DNA of 12,665 nucleotides from Candidatus Woesearchaeota archaeon (GTDB lineage: Archaea; Nanobdellota; Nanobdellia; Woesearchaeales; GW2011-AR4), in assembly GCA_016185875.1 (NCBI GenBank), contig JACPMS010000044.1, forward strand, positions 1 to 12,665, read 5' to 3'. The notes beneath the pieces are model-generated. The model was given only the letters and a program-made list of their open reading frames with translations, was not told the DNA's origin and did no database searches. How positions within the stretch are numbered: the first letter of the stretch is position 1; each line of letters begins with the position of its first letter. Of the stretch, positions 1 to 7,113 are shown in pieces. The position numbers were made by a program, and so were the translations under genes.

Positions 1-20
1 ACATCTGCCTTTTTTTCCAT
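1..20 (-). CDS. Start of an unidentified gene, cut by the window edge
   Basis: A minus-strand ATG at 20-18 opens the frame MEKKAD and runs off the left edge. A TATA-like box (GATTTAAATACC on the minus strand, 43-54) is centred about 28 nt upstream, the spacing seen for leaderless genes elsewhere in this window. Only six full codons are visible, so no product can be named. The call rests on promoter geometry alone. Confidence 0.35.
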
Positions 21-42
21 TATTCTGTTTTATTTAGTTATT

Positions 43-54
43 GGTATTTAAATC
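43..54 (-). promoter_or_regulatory. TATA box for the left-edge gene
   Basis: Minus-strand GATTTAAATACC is centred about 28 nt before the ATG at 20, giving a predicted leaderless transcript. No other use for this AT-rich stretch is apparent. Confidence 0.4.
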
Positions 55-117
55 TTTGACACCACTTGGAAGGAAAAATATACTTACCCGGTTGGCTTCG
101 TCATCTTTTTACAGCAG

Positions 118-149
118 CTAACGAATTTCAATGCATAACTAACGAATTT
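118..149. repeat. Pair of CTAACGAATTT direct repeats, 21 bp apart
   Basis: CTAACGAATTT occurs at 118-128 and again at 139-149. The start-to-start distance of 21 bp is two helical turns, so both copies face the same side of the DNA. They lie in the spacer between the left-edge minus-strand gene and the winged-helix gene. An operator for a dimeric regulator is a reasonable inference. The remainder of 21-259 shows only AT-rich promoter sequence. Confidence 0.4.
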
Positions 150-228
150 TATTTACTTCAAGGCGAAAATCTGAATTATTCAAATTCTTAAACAATAATT
201 ATTTATATTACCTAGTTCTAACTATAAT

Positions 229-237
229 AGATATATC
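229..237 (+). promoter_or_regulatory. TATA box of the winged-helix/glycosyltransferase operon
   Basis: AGATATATC is centred about 27 nt before the GTG at 260, which predicts a leaderless message. A second AT-rich stretch at 243-253 could also serve. Confidence 0.35.
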
Positions 238-259
238 TTGGGTATATTATAATAAAAGG

Positions 260-577
260 GTGGTACTTATTAGCAATGGCTTTGCTGAAAAGAGGAAATT
301 TGTTGATATAAGAAACTCTATACTTCTATCCCTTGCCTCAGGCCAGAAAACCATCAACCAGATTTCTAATGAAGCCAGTATTAACTGGAAAACTGTTGAA
401 AGGCATCTTATTTACTTGATTGGGAAAGGGTGGGTTCGTGAAGCGTTTAGCTCTGCTTATGTGAGGGTGTTTGAATTGACAGCTTTCGGCAAGGACTACA
501 TCAGAAAAAACGTGTCCAGAACAATTCGCATATCAGACTTTAAAATAATAAAGATTAACGGTGGCAATAGCTTATGA
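260..577 (+). CDS. Winged-helix DNA-binding regulator
   Basis: A 105-residue protein with the pattern of archaeal single-domain winged-helix regulators. A helix-turn-helix spans about residues 16-55 (IRNSILLSLASG, then INQISNEASINWKTVERHL). A wing follows at about 56-78 (GKGWVREAF to VRVFELTAFG). The start is a GTG with no in-frame ATG nearby, and a TATA-like box about 27 nt upstream suits a leaderless message. Its stop overlaps the glycosyltransferase start in an ATGA, so the two are co-translated. A role in controlling this operon or itself is inferred; the paired repeats at 118-149 are a candidate target. No ligand-binding domain is visible. Confidence 0.75.
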   Translation: MVLISNGFAEKRKFVDIRNSILLSLASGQKTINQISNEASINWKTVERHLIYLIGKGWVREAFSSAYVRVFELTAFGKDYIRKNVSRTIRISDFKIIKINGGNSL

Positions 578-1770
578 AAGTGCTGATGTTTGGCTGGGAA
601 TTCCCGCCGCTGAGCAGCGGCGGGCTTGGAACTGCATGCTACGGCTTGACAAAAAGCCTCAGCAAGAAAGGGGTAGAGATAACTTTTGTGCTGCCGTATT
701 CTTTTGACACCGGCAATGCTGATTTTGTCAGGCTGATATCTGCCGGCAATATAAAGATCAAGAGAATAGCGTCTGCTTTGCAGCCTTACATGAGCTCCCA
801 GGAGTATAAAAAATCACTGGGGAAAAAAACAAGCCCGAAAATTTACGGCTCAACATTGTTCGACGAGGTTTACAGGTACACGCTTGCAGCGGAAAAAATT
901 GCCGAGGAAGAGGAATTTGATGTGATACACTGCCATGACTGGATGACTTTTGGGGCTGGCATAAGGGCAAAAAGAAAAAAGAACAAGCCCTTGGTTTTGC
1001 ATGTCCACGCAACAGAGCTTGACAGGACAGGTGGGCACCAAGTCAATCAGTATGTCTATGATTTGGAAAGGCACGGCATGCACAAGGCAGACAAAGTCAT
1101 TGCAGTCAGCAATTTCACCAAGAACAAGATTATGGCTCATTATGCTGTTGCATCTGAAAAAATAAGCGTTGTGCATAATGCAGTTGACTTTTCTCATCAT
1201 TACTATGACGAGGATTTTGAAATCAAAAAGACAGACAAGGTAGTGCTGTTTTTGGGAAGAGTCACTTTGCAAAAAGGGCCCGACTACTTTGTTCATGCTG
1301 CAAAAAAGGTTCTTGAGCATGAGAAGAACGTCAAGTTCATTATAGCGGGCTCCGGCGACATGGAACCGAGTGTAATTGAGAAGGCAGCAGAGCTGGGCAT
1401 AGCGGACAAGGTGCTGTTTGCAGGGTTCCTAAACGAAGATGATGTGGAAAGGGCTTACAAAATGGCTGATGTCTATGTAATGCCGAGCGTCTCAGAGCCT
1501 TTTGGGATAACAGCGCTTGAGGCAATGAAAAGCAAAACCCCGATTATTGTGTCAAAGCAGAGCGGCGTATCAGAAGTGATAAGGCACTGCCTCAAAGTTG
1601 ACTTTTGGGATATAAATGAGATAAGCAGCAAGATAATCTCCCTTTTGAGGTACAAGCCACTGCACGAAACATTAAAGGACAATGCCTACCTGGAGGTCAA
1701 AAAGTTCAGCTGGGACAATCCTGCGGAAAAATGCATTGAAGTTTACAATGAGTTAATCAGCAAAGGTTAA
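574..1770 (+). CDS. Glycogen/starch synthase-like glycosyltransferase (GT4/GT5 type)
   Basis: A retaining GT-B glycosyltransferase of 398 residues. The N-terminal half opens with MKVLMFGWEFPPLSSGGLGT, the glycine-rich acceptor-side loop of glycogen synthases and their GT4 relatives, followed by the HCHDW motif at 119-123. The C-terminal half has the donor site: FLGRVTLQKG (226-235) and the paired-glutamate motif EPFGITALE (E308 and E316). The length fits short archaeal enzymes. The likely reaction is transfer of glucose from a nucleotide sugar to an alpha-glucan. A GH57 hydrolase follows after 177 nt, as in other archaeal glycogen loci. Transfer to a cell-surface glycan is the alternative, since GT4 specificity cannot be read from motifs. 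Confidence 0.85.
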   Translation: MKVLMFGWEFPPLSSGGLGTACYGLTKSLSKKGVEITFVLPYSFDTGNADFVRLISAGNIKIKRIASALQPYMSSQEYKKSLGKKTSPKIYGSTLFDEVYRYTLAAEKIAEEEEFDVIHCHDWMTFGAGIRAKRKKNKPLVLHVHATELDRTGGHQVNQYVYDLERHGMHKADKVIAVSNFTKNKIMAHYAVASEKISVVHNAVDFSHHYYDEDFEIKKTDKVVLFLGRVTLQKGPDYFVHAAKKVLEHEKNVKFIIAGSGDMEPSVIEKAAELGIADKVLFAGFLNEDDVERAYKMADVYVMPSVSEPFGITALEAMKSKTPIIVSKQSGVSEVIRHCLKVDFWDINEISSKIISLLRYKPLHETLKDNAYLEVKKFSWDNPAEKCIEVYNELISKG

Positions 1771-1819
1771 ATATGAGTTAAAAAGTTCATTAATAAAAAT
1801 AAGAAAGGTAGATTAACGG

Positions 1820-1828
1820 AATAAAAAT
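1820..1828 (+). promoter_or_regulatory. TATA-like box before the upstream ORF and GH57 gene
   Basis: AATAAAAAT is centred about 28 nt before the ATG at 1853, which matches the leaderless spacing of this genome. The surrounding 1815-1850 is nearly pure A/T, so the exact box is uncertain. Confidence 0.3.
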
Positions 1829-1852
1829 TTTTATTTTAAAAAATAAATTTTA

Positions 1853-1954
1853 ATGAAAAGTGCCTCAATGTTAAAGGCAAGAAGCACAAAAACATTAAAA
1901 AAGAGAACATCAATAAAAACAATAAATCCAAAAAAACAATTCAAAAAATGGTAA
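1853..1954 (+). CDS. 33-codon lysine-rich upstream ORF
   Basis: A short ORF begins at ATG 1853 and ends at TAA 1952-1954, overlapping the GH57 start codon at 1948 by seven bases. The peptide has 10 Lys and 2 Arg, no Asp or Glu, and ends in FKKW. A TATA-like box sits about 28 nt upstream. The overlap would let terminating ribosomes re-initiate on the GH57 start, which has no clear Shine-Dalgarno site of its own. It could be a coupling leader or a real basic microprotein. A-rich DNA yields lysine codons by chance, so the case is weak without comparative data. Confidence 0.3.
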   Translation: MKSASMLKARSTKTLKKRTSIKTINPKKQFKKW

Positions 1955-3153
1955 GCATATGCTTTTATTTCCAGGTTCACCAGCCGCTGAGACTTAGAAA
2001 ATACTCTGTGTTCGAGATTGGGCGCCACAGCAATTATTTTGACGAGCATAAGAACGAAGCTATAATAAAGAAAGTAGCCCGCAAATGCTATCTTCCGGCT
2101 AATAAGATTATTCTCGACTTGATAAGCAATACCGATGGAAAGTTCAAGGCTGCTTACAGCATGACAGGCATCGTGCTTGAGCAGCTGGAAAAATATATGC
2201 CTGAAGTCATTGACAGCTTTAAGCAGCTTGTCGGCACAGGCTGCGTTGAGATTTTAGATGAAACTTACCATCACACTTTGTCTTATTTGTACTCAAAAGA
2301 CGAGTTTAAGGAGCAGGTTGAACTGCACAATAAAAAAATAAGGCAGCTGTTTAATTATAGTCCAAAAATTTTCAGAAACACAGAACTCGTCTATAACAAT
2401 GAAATTGCAGCTTTTGCTGAGAAAATGGGCTACAAGGGCATTCTTGCAGAAGGCGCAGACCACATTTTGCAGTGGAGAAGCCCAAATTTTGTGTACATGC
2501 CTAAAGGGTTGAAGGGCATCAGGCTGCTTTTGAAAAACTACAGGCTGAGCGATGACATCGCATTCAGGTTCTCTGAAAAAAGCTGGAAGGAATTCCCGCT
2601 GACTGCTCCGAAATATGCGCAGTGGATTAATAAAATTAATGGAAATGGCAATGTTGTGAATTTGTTCATGGACTATGAGACTTTTGGCGAGCACCAGTGG
2701 GAAGACAAGGGAATTTTTGAGTTCTTGAGGCATCTGCCACACGAAATACTGAAGCATAAGGACAATGATTTTGCAACGCCAAGCGAGGCCATAAAAAGAT
2801 ATGACGCAGTTGCCGAACTTGACTTTCCGCATTATGTGAGCTGGGCTGACATTGAAAGGGACCTGAGCGCGTGGCTGGGCAATAAAATGCAGCAGGAAGC
2901 CATAAAAGAAATCTATCTTTTGGAGCCGCATGTTAGGCTTTCAAACAATCCGGCTTTGATTGATGAGTGGAGGAAGCTGCAGACAAGCGACCATTTTTAC
3001 TACATGTGCACGAAGTGGTTTAACGATGGGGATGTGCACAAATACTTCAATCCTTATGACAGCCCTTATGAAGCCTTCATCGCCTATATGAATATTCTGA
3101 ATGACTTCAGGATTAAATCAAATAAACTGAGCGAGATTAAGATTGTAGGGTAG
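1948..3153 (+). CDS. GH57 family glycoside hydrolase (alpha-amylase type)
   Basis: A 401-residue retaining glycoside hydrolase of family 57, a (beta/alpha)7-barrel family that acts on alpha-glucans. The conserved motifs appear in order: HQP at 11-13; the GTGCVEILDETYHH region at 97-109; the nucleophile region FRNTEL with E146; and MDYETFGEH at 241-249, with D242 as the expected acid/base. Length and motifs fit archaeal intracellular alpha-amylases of the Methanocaldococcus type. There is no signal peptide, so it should act in the cytoplasm on glycogen-like polymer. It follows the glycosyltransferase, suggesting a make-and-break pair. The branching-enzyme members of GH57 are longer, so that role is less likely. 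Confidence 0.88.
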   Translation: MVSICFYFQVHQPLRLRKYSVFEIGRHSNYFDEHKNEAIIKKVARKCYLPANKIILDLISNTDGKFKAAYSMTGIVLEQLEKYMPEVIDSFKQLVGTGCVEILDETYHHTLSYLYSKDEFKEQVELHNKKIRQLFNYSPKIFRNTELVYNNEIAAFAEKMGYKGILAEGADHILQWRSPNFVYMPKGLKGIRLLLKNYRLSDDIAFRFSEKSWKEFPLTAPKYAQWINKINGNGNVVNLFMDYETFGEHQWEDKGIFEFLRHLPHEILKHKDNDFATPSEAIKRYDAVAELDFPHYVSWADIERDLSAWLGNKMQQEAIKEIYLLEPHVRLSNNPALIDEWRKLQTSDHFYYMCTKWFNDGDVHKYFNPYDSPYEAFIAYMNILNDFRIKSNKLSEIKIVG

Positions 3154-3175
3154 TTCAGCTATGCGGAGGATTTGC

Positions 3176-3565
3176 ATGAAAATAACAAAAAAAGATGTGA
3201 TTTGCTTTTTAGCGCTTGGCATTTTATTTTTTATTATTGCAAGCTGCAGTCCAGCTAACAACAATGCATCCGCAAAATCAAAGCTTGACGGATTTGCAGA
3301 ATGCCTGACCAATAATGGGGTAAAAATGTACGGCGCTTACTGGTGCCCCCACTGCAGCAGCCAGAAGCAGATGTTTGGCGACAGCTGGAAATATGTGGAC
3401 TATATTGAATGCTCTTTGCCCAACAGGGCAGGACAGACTCAAATATGCTCTGATGCCAAAATAGAAGCGTATCCGACTTGGGAGTTCCAGAACGGAAAAA
3501 GAATTGAAGGGGAGCTGTCATTCGAGCAAATAAGCCAAAACAGCGCTTGCAGCCTGGGCAGCTAG
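3176..3565 (+). CDS. Membrane-attached thioredoxin-like protein (VKOR-partner type)
   Basis: A 129-residue protein starting at ATG 3176, chosen because GGAGG lies six bases upstream; an earlier in-frame ATG at 3161 lies ahead of that site. The N-terminus is one hydrophobic segment (about 9-23) ending in IASC, which may be a lipoprotein-type cysteine (C24). The rest is a thioredoxin-like domain with YWCPHC (C57, C60), a cis-proline at P100 (YPTW), and further cysteines at 43, 79, 91 and 125. This pattern matches the thioredoxin domain that is fused to or paired with vitamin K epoxide reductase-type proteins. No such reductase is in view. It probably performs disulfide exchange outside the membrane. 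The rhodanese gene begins on the next base after its stop. Confidence 0.82.
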   Translation: MKITKKDVICFLALGILFFIIASCSPANNNASAKSKLDGFAECLTNNGVKMYGAYWCPHCSSQKQMFGDSWKYVDYIECSLPNRAGQTQICSDAKIEAYPTWEFQNGKRIEGELSFEQISQNSACSLGS

Positions 3566-4165
3566 ATGAAAGCAATAAAAATAATTATTTTGGCGGTAAT
3601 TTTTGGAGCGATTGCAGGAGCTTTAGCTTCATTTATAATTTTAAATTTTAAGACAACAAACCAGCTCATAAAAGATTTTTACCTGACTGAAAATGCTGTT
3701 CATGTAAGCCCCCACAGCATAAGAAAGGCAATGGACACGGGCGACAAAAATTTTATTCTTGTGGACTTGAGGAGCGGGCAGGAATATGAAAAAGAGCACA
3801 TAATCGGCGCAATAAGCATACCAGCATACAAGGATCCTGACACATCAGCATATGGCGATGTGGAAAGAATTGTTGGAGAATTCTCAAAGTTACCCAAAGA
3901 CAAAGATATAATTGTATATTGTTACAGCATCCCCTGCATGACTGGAAGAAAAATCGGCAAGATGCTTGCTGAACACGGCATTTATGTAAAGCACCTTGGC
4001 ATTGGCTGGAATGAATGGAAGTACTACTGGAATTTGTGGAACCACGAGCATGAATGGAATGCCACCAAAGTCCAGGATTATACTTGGAGCGGAAAAGAGC
4101 CTGGAACTCCAAAAATAAAAATTAACTCTCAAGCATGCCCTATCCAGGGAAGTTTTGGCTGTTGA
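3566..4165 (+). CDS. Membrane-anchored rhodanese-like protein
   Basis: A 199-residue protein: one N-terminal membrane segment (about 4-27), then a rhodanese domain at about 45-155. Rhodanese landmarks are VDLRSGQEYEKEHIIGAISIP (66-86, read as the usual D-R...E....H..GA..IP pattern) and the active loop at VYC119YSIPC124MTGR. The loop is longer than the usual CxxGxR and holds two cysteines four residues apart, so it may be redox-active as well as a persulfide carrier. A tryptophan-rich stretch (148-165) and a tail with C191 and C199 follow. The catalytic domain should lie outside the membrane. The start codon directly abuts the stop of the thioredoxin-like gene, so the two are coupled and may form a redox or sulfur-transfer pair. 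Confidence 0.82.
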   Translation: MKAIKIIILAVIFGAIAGALASFIILNFKTTNQLIKDFYLTENAVHVSPHSIRKAMDTGDKNFILVDLRSGQEYEKEHIIGAISIPAYKDPDTSAYGDVERIVGEFSKLPKDKDIIVYCYSIPCMTGRKIGKMLAEHGIYVKHLGIGWNEWKYYWNLWNHEHEWNATKVQDYTWSGKEPGTPKIKINSQACPIQGSFGC

Positions 4166-4202
4166 TTATGGAAATGTTAGCGGGAAAATATTCAAAACCA
4201 CA

Positions 4203-4213
4203 AACTATAAAAA
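4203..4213 (+). promoter_or_regulatory. TATA box of the ZPR1 gene
   Basis: ACTATAAAAAT is centred about 28 nt before ATG 4237. This supports a leaderless ZPR1 message and argues against the upstream in-frame ATGs at 4135, 4168 and 4174 as starts. Confidence 0.45.
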
Positions 4214-4236
4214 TAGATTATTTTCTTAAAGCTTTC

Positions 4237-4779
4237 ATGCCAAAAGACGATGATTTTGAGCATCAGACATGCCCGCTATGCAGTCAGAACACCCTAATTC
4301 TGACTGAAAGGGAAACAGAAGTTCCTTATTTTGGCAAGGTTTATCTTTTTTCCATGACTTGCAATAACTGCAAATACCACAAGGCGGATGTCGAGGCAAT
4401 GGAGACAAAAGATTCTGCAAGGTACGAGCTTGAGATTTCAAGCGAAGAGGACATGAAAGTCAGGGTTGTCAAGTCAAGCGAAGCAACTGTAAAACTGCCT
4501 CATCTTGCAACTATAACACCAGGGCCCGCTTCACAGGGATATGTCACAAATGTTGAAGGGATATTAAACAGGGTGAAGTACCAGGTTGAAGCAGCTAAAG
4601 AGATGGAAGAGGATGAGGAAGCCAAGAAAAAGGCAAAGAGCCTGCTGAAAAAGATTGCAAGAATCACTTTTGGGCAGGAAAAGCAGAAGCTAATTATTGA
4701 AGACCCAAGCGGAAATTCTGCAATAATAAGCGATAAGGCAATCAAAAGTCCATTAAAAGTAAAGGTTGTCGAAAAGTGA
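4237..4779 (+). CDS. ZPR1-type zinc-finger protein
   Basis: A single-domain archaeal ZPR1 protein, 180 residues from the chosen ATG. A zinc ribbon is formed by C12/C15 and C42/C45, separated by 26 residues and containing EVPYFGKVYLFSMTC, a hallmark of the family. A beta-rich ZPR1 half follows (YELEISSEEDMKVRVVKS, then ITPGPASQGYVTNVEGIL), then a charged helix (114-140) and the closing IIEDPSGNSAII. Eukaryotic ZPR1 has two such units and acts as an EF1A chaperone; archaeal single-unit proteins are less well characterised. The reading frame is open back to 4135 inside the rhodanese gene, but the TATA box and the poor match of the extra residues favour 4237. Confidence 0.85.
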   Translation: MPKDDDFEHQTCPLCSQNTLILTERETEVPYFGKVYLFSMTCNNCKYHKADVEAMETKDSARYELEISSEEDMKVRVVKSSEATVKLPHLATITPGPASQGYVTNVEGILNRVKYQVEAAKEMEEDEEAKKKAKSLLKKIARITFGQEKQKLIIEDPSGNSAIISDKAIKSPLKVKVVEK

Positions 4780-4793
4780 ATTTTAATTTAAAG

Positions 4794-4802
4794 TTATATA
4801 AT
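4794..4802 (+). promoter_or_regulatory. TATA-like box upstream of the MTA phosphorylase gene
   Basis: TTATATAAT in the 4780-4899 spacer would place a transcript start near 4825 and give a leader of about 75 nt. A weaker AGATATAC at 4855-4862 would give a shorter one. The choice cannot be made from sequence alone. Confidence 0.3.
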
Positions 4803-4899
4803 TAATGCGTAATGTAAAATACTAAAACAGAACAAAAACATTAATTTTACATCAAGATATACAGCTCAAAAACCAAATATTGGAAATGAAGTTTTGGGG

Positions 4900-5703
4900 G
4901 TGTTTCACATCATAAAAATAGGCATTATAGGCGGCTCTGGGCTCGAAGACCCAAGAATATTGAAGGATGCTAAGGAGATAAACGTCAAAACAAAATTTGG
5001 AAATCCTTCAAGCGCTTTGACATCTGGCAAAATAAACAATGTCGATGTTGTAACTATTTCAAGGCATGGAAAAAAGCATTCAATAATGCCAAGCAATGTC
5101 AATTACCGCGCAAATATAATGGCTTTGAAGGAGCAGGGATGCACCCATATAATTGCAACGACTGCCTGCGGCTCTTTGAGGGAGGAAATAAAGCCAGGGC
5201 ATCTTGTCTTTTGCGACCAGTTCATTGACCGGACAACTAAAAGGGCTTCTACCTTTTATGATGCTGGTAAAGTTTGCCACATTCCGATGGCTGAGCCGTT
5301 CTGCAGGAAATTGAGGAAGATTCTGGCGGATGCTGCATCTAAGATGAAGCTTGAGCACCATAAAAAAGGAACAGTTGTGACAATTGAAGGCCCTCGCTTT
5401 TCTACAAAAGCAGAGAGCCATATGTACAGGCAGTGGAACGCTGATGTCATCAACATGAGCACTGTGCCAGAGGCTGTCTTGGCAAGAGAAGCTGGGATAT
5501 GCTATGCGATTGTTGCGATGAGCACTGACTATGACTGCTTTTTAGAGGACAGGCCAGAGGTTACGATTAAGGAAGTGTTAAAAGTTATGAAACAAAACGC
5601 CGATAATGTTAAAAGACTTCTTTTAGAAGTTATACCTGAAATCAACTATGCAGATTGTAAATGTAAAGAGGACATCAAAACATCTGTCATCGGCGGAAAT
5701 TAA
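4900..5703 (+). CDS. mtnP: S-methyl-5'-thioadenosine phosphorylase
   Basis: Splits 5'-methylthioadenosine with phosphate into adenine and methylthioribose 1-phosphate; 5'-deoxyadenosine is a known alternative substrate for some relatives. The protein closely follows the trimeric MTAP family, including the human enzyme. Landmarks, numbered from TTG 4894: GGSGLEDP (13-20), SRHGKKHSIMPSNVNYRAN (56-74), TTACGSLREEI (89-99), DQFIDRTTKR (108-117), VTIEGPRFSTKAESHMYR (162-179), and the purine-binding MSTDYDCF with D212. A CKC near the C-terminus recalls the CxC of thermostable archaeal homologues. No in-frame ATG exists: GTG 4900 is used here, with TTG 4894 or a non-standard ATC/ATA at 4909/4912 as options. 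The gene converges on the dehydrogenase with a 4-bp gap. Confidence 0.93.
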   Translation: MFHIIKIGIIGGSGLEDPRILKDAKEINVKTKFGNPSSALTSGKINNVDVVTISRHGKKHSIMPSNVNYRANIMALKEQGCTHIIATTACGSLREEIKPGHLVFCDQFIDRTTKRASTFYDAGKVCHIPMAEPFCRKLRKILADAASKMKLEHHKKGTVVTIEGPRFSTKAESHMYRQWNADVINMSTVPEAVLAREAGICYAIVAMSTDYDCFLEDRPEVTIKEVLKVMKQNADNVKRLLLEVIPEINYADCKCKEDIKTSVIGGN

Positions 5704-5709
5704 TTTTTT
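5704..5709 (+). terminator. T-tract terminator after the MTA phosphorylase gene
   Basis: Six T residues directly follow the TAA stop, matching the U-tract terminators of archaea. The tract overlaps the stop codon of the convergent dehydrogenase gene. Confidence 0.4.
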
Positions 5710-6733
5710 ATTTATTCGGCTCAACAATGACCTTTATCGATTCATTTGCTTCTGCAACCAATTGAAAACCTTTTCCAATTTCGTCAAATCTTAGCCTGTG
5801 GGTTATCATATCCTTTAGGTTAATTTTTTCGTTTTCAATAAATTCCAATGACTCCTTTAAATCTTGCGGAGAGGCTCCATAAGAAGTCATTGCTTTTATT
5901 TCATTCCTCCAGAAATCATTTATCGGGATTTCAAGTTTTTCATCTGGCTTTGGAACTGCAAAAAACAAAATTGTGCCGCCTTTGTCCACGCAATTCAAAG
6001 CTTCTTTTGCAGCCGATAATGCGCCTGTGCAGACAATAACTAAATCTGCTAATCTGTTTTCATTAACCTCTTTTAATTTTGATACGACATCGTCATTCGC
6101 GTTAATGGCATAATCTGCTCCAAACCTTTTGGCTGCATTCAAGCGAAATTCATTTATGTCTGCTGCAATGATTTTTTTTATTCCTTTGGATTTTGCAAGC
6201 TTTATGTGCATCAATCCGGAAATGCCGCTTCCAATTACAAGCAAAGTTTCATTTTCTCTTAAATTTGCCAGCCTTTGCCCCCTTAAAACGCATCCAAACG
6301 GCTCGATAAAGGTTCCTTCCTCAAAAGAAACATTATCAGGCAGCTTAAAAGTTCCAAGCTCAACATTCAGTTTCGGCACTCTGATGTATTCTGCAAATCC
6401 GCCTGGCTCAAAGTTTGTTTTATGAAGAGTTTCGCAAGCAGTATGATGGTTGTTTATACAATAATGGCATTTCATGCATGGCACATGATGCGAAACAAAA
6501 ACCCTGTCGCCAATTTTAAAATTTTTTATATTTCTTCCAGCTCTTTCAATTACACCGCTTATTTCATGCCCAAGAACAAGGGGCGCTTTTTTTATCCTGT
6601 ACCATTCAAGCACGTCAGAGCCGCAGATTCCGCTTGCAATAACTTTAACAAGAATTTCGTCGTCATTAATTTCAGGAATATCCCTTTCCTCTATTCTAAC
6701 ATCTTTGTTGCTGTAGTAGACTGCGACTCTCAT
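5708..6733 (-). CDS. Zinc-dependent medium-chain alcohol dehydrogenase
   Basis: A 341-residue MDR-family oxidoreductase of the sorbitol/threonine dehydrogenase branch. Catalytic zinc ligands are visible as C37 (GICGSD), H56-E57 (GHE) and E144 (EPFGC). The structural zinc site has C86, C89, C92 and C100. A Rossmann motif GSGISG lies at 168-173, and the acidic residue in AADIN after the second strand favours NAD over NADP. The substrate cannot be read from motifs: a sugar alcohol or threonine are alternatives. Reduction of the short aldehyde released by the neighbouring aldolase step is inferred from context. A TATA box 25 nt before the ATG indicates its own leaderless promoter. Confidence 0.88.
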   Translation of the reverse strand: MRVAVYYSNKDVRIEERDIPEINDDEILVKVIASGICGSDVLEWYRIKKAPLVLGHEISGVIERAGRNIKNFKIGDRVFVSHHVPCMKCHYCINNHHTACETLHKTNFEPGGFAEYIRVPKLNVELGTFKLPDNVSFEEGTFIEPFGCVLRGQRLANLRENETLLVIGSGISGLMHIKLAKSKGIKKIIAADINEFRLNAAKRFGADYAINANDDVVSKLKEVNENRLADLVIVCTGALSAAKEALNCVDKGGTILFFAVPKPDEKLEIPINDFWRNEIKAMTSYGASPQDLKESLEFIENEKINLKDMITHRLRFDEIGKGFQLVAEANESIKVIVEPNK

Positions 6734-6772
6734 AAAAAGAAGGATAATGTAAGTTTATAAAAAGGTTTTTGA
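6703..6772 (-). repeat. Direct repeat copy 1: dehydrogenase promoter and 5' end
   Basis: This 70-bp stretch holds the dehydrogenase TATA box, leader and first ten codons. It aligns without gaps to 7450-7519 with 51 of 70 identities by hand count, including a perfect GCAGTCTACTAC block. The two copies flank the toxin-antitoxin-like pair in the same orientation. Confidence 0.6.
6753..6763 (-). promoter_or_regulatory. TATA box of the alcohol dehydrogenase gene
   Basis: Minus-strand TTTTTATAAAC is centred about 25 nt before the ATG at 6733. In the decayed duplicate at 7450-7519 this box is mutated (CTTATTCAT), so only this copy looks active. Confidence 0.55.
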
Positions 6773-6795
6773 TGCAGCTTTCAATAAAGTCTAAA

Positions 6796-7113
6796 TTAGA
6801 GAGTTAATACTAATCGTCCTCTTTCAATTTTCCATTCCAATTTTTGCCCTTCCTTTAAATTCTCAGCCTCTATTATCGGTTGCGGCACTGTTACAACATT
6901 GCTTTTTCCCACTTTCCTTAATTTCACTGTAAGGAGGTTTTTATTTCTTGCTCTTTCCATCTCTAATGCCTTTTGCGCATCAGTTGGATTTATGACTTCT
7001 TCATTGCATTTACTGCATTTCCATCCTCTTACTTCTATGCCTTTCCAGTCTGTTCTTATCTTTTCCATCTTTCCGCCGCATTCGCATTTCAGCTTTAAAT
7101 TTTCAAATTCCAT
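6796..7113 (-). CDS. Antitoxin-like protein: zinc ribbon plus AbrB/MazE-type domain
   Basis: A 105-residue two-part protein. Residues 1-40 form a YgiT-like zinc ribbon with C10/C12 and C33/C36 (WKCSKC). Residues about 62-105 form a SpoVT/AbrB swapped-hairpin DNA-binding domain (VKLRKVGKSNVVTVPQPI to KIERGRLVL). This combination is typical of type II antitoxins that repress their own operon. The start ATG is preceded by GAGGG and lies 11 nt inside the end of the upstream gene, so the two are coupled. The three GAGATATAT copies upstream of the pair are the likely operator. Gene order is toxin first, antitoxin second, the reverse of many pairs. An AbrB-type regulator without toxin partner is the alternative. 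Confidence 0.75.
   Translation of the reverse strand: MEFENLKLKCECGGKMEKIRTDWKGIEVRGWKCSKCNEEVINPTDAQKALEMERARNKNLLTVKLRKVGKSNVVTVPQPIIEAENLKEGQKLEWKIERGRLVLTL

Noticed and set aside
4135..4236. N-terminal extension of ZPR1 into the rhodanese gene
   Set aside because: The extra residues do not look like the family, and a TATA box lies inside this stretch at the right distance from ATG 4237.
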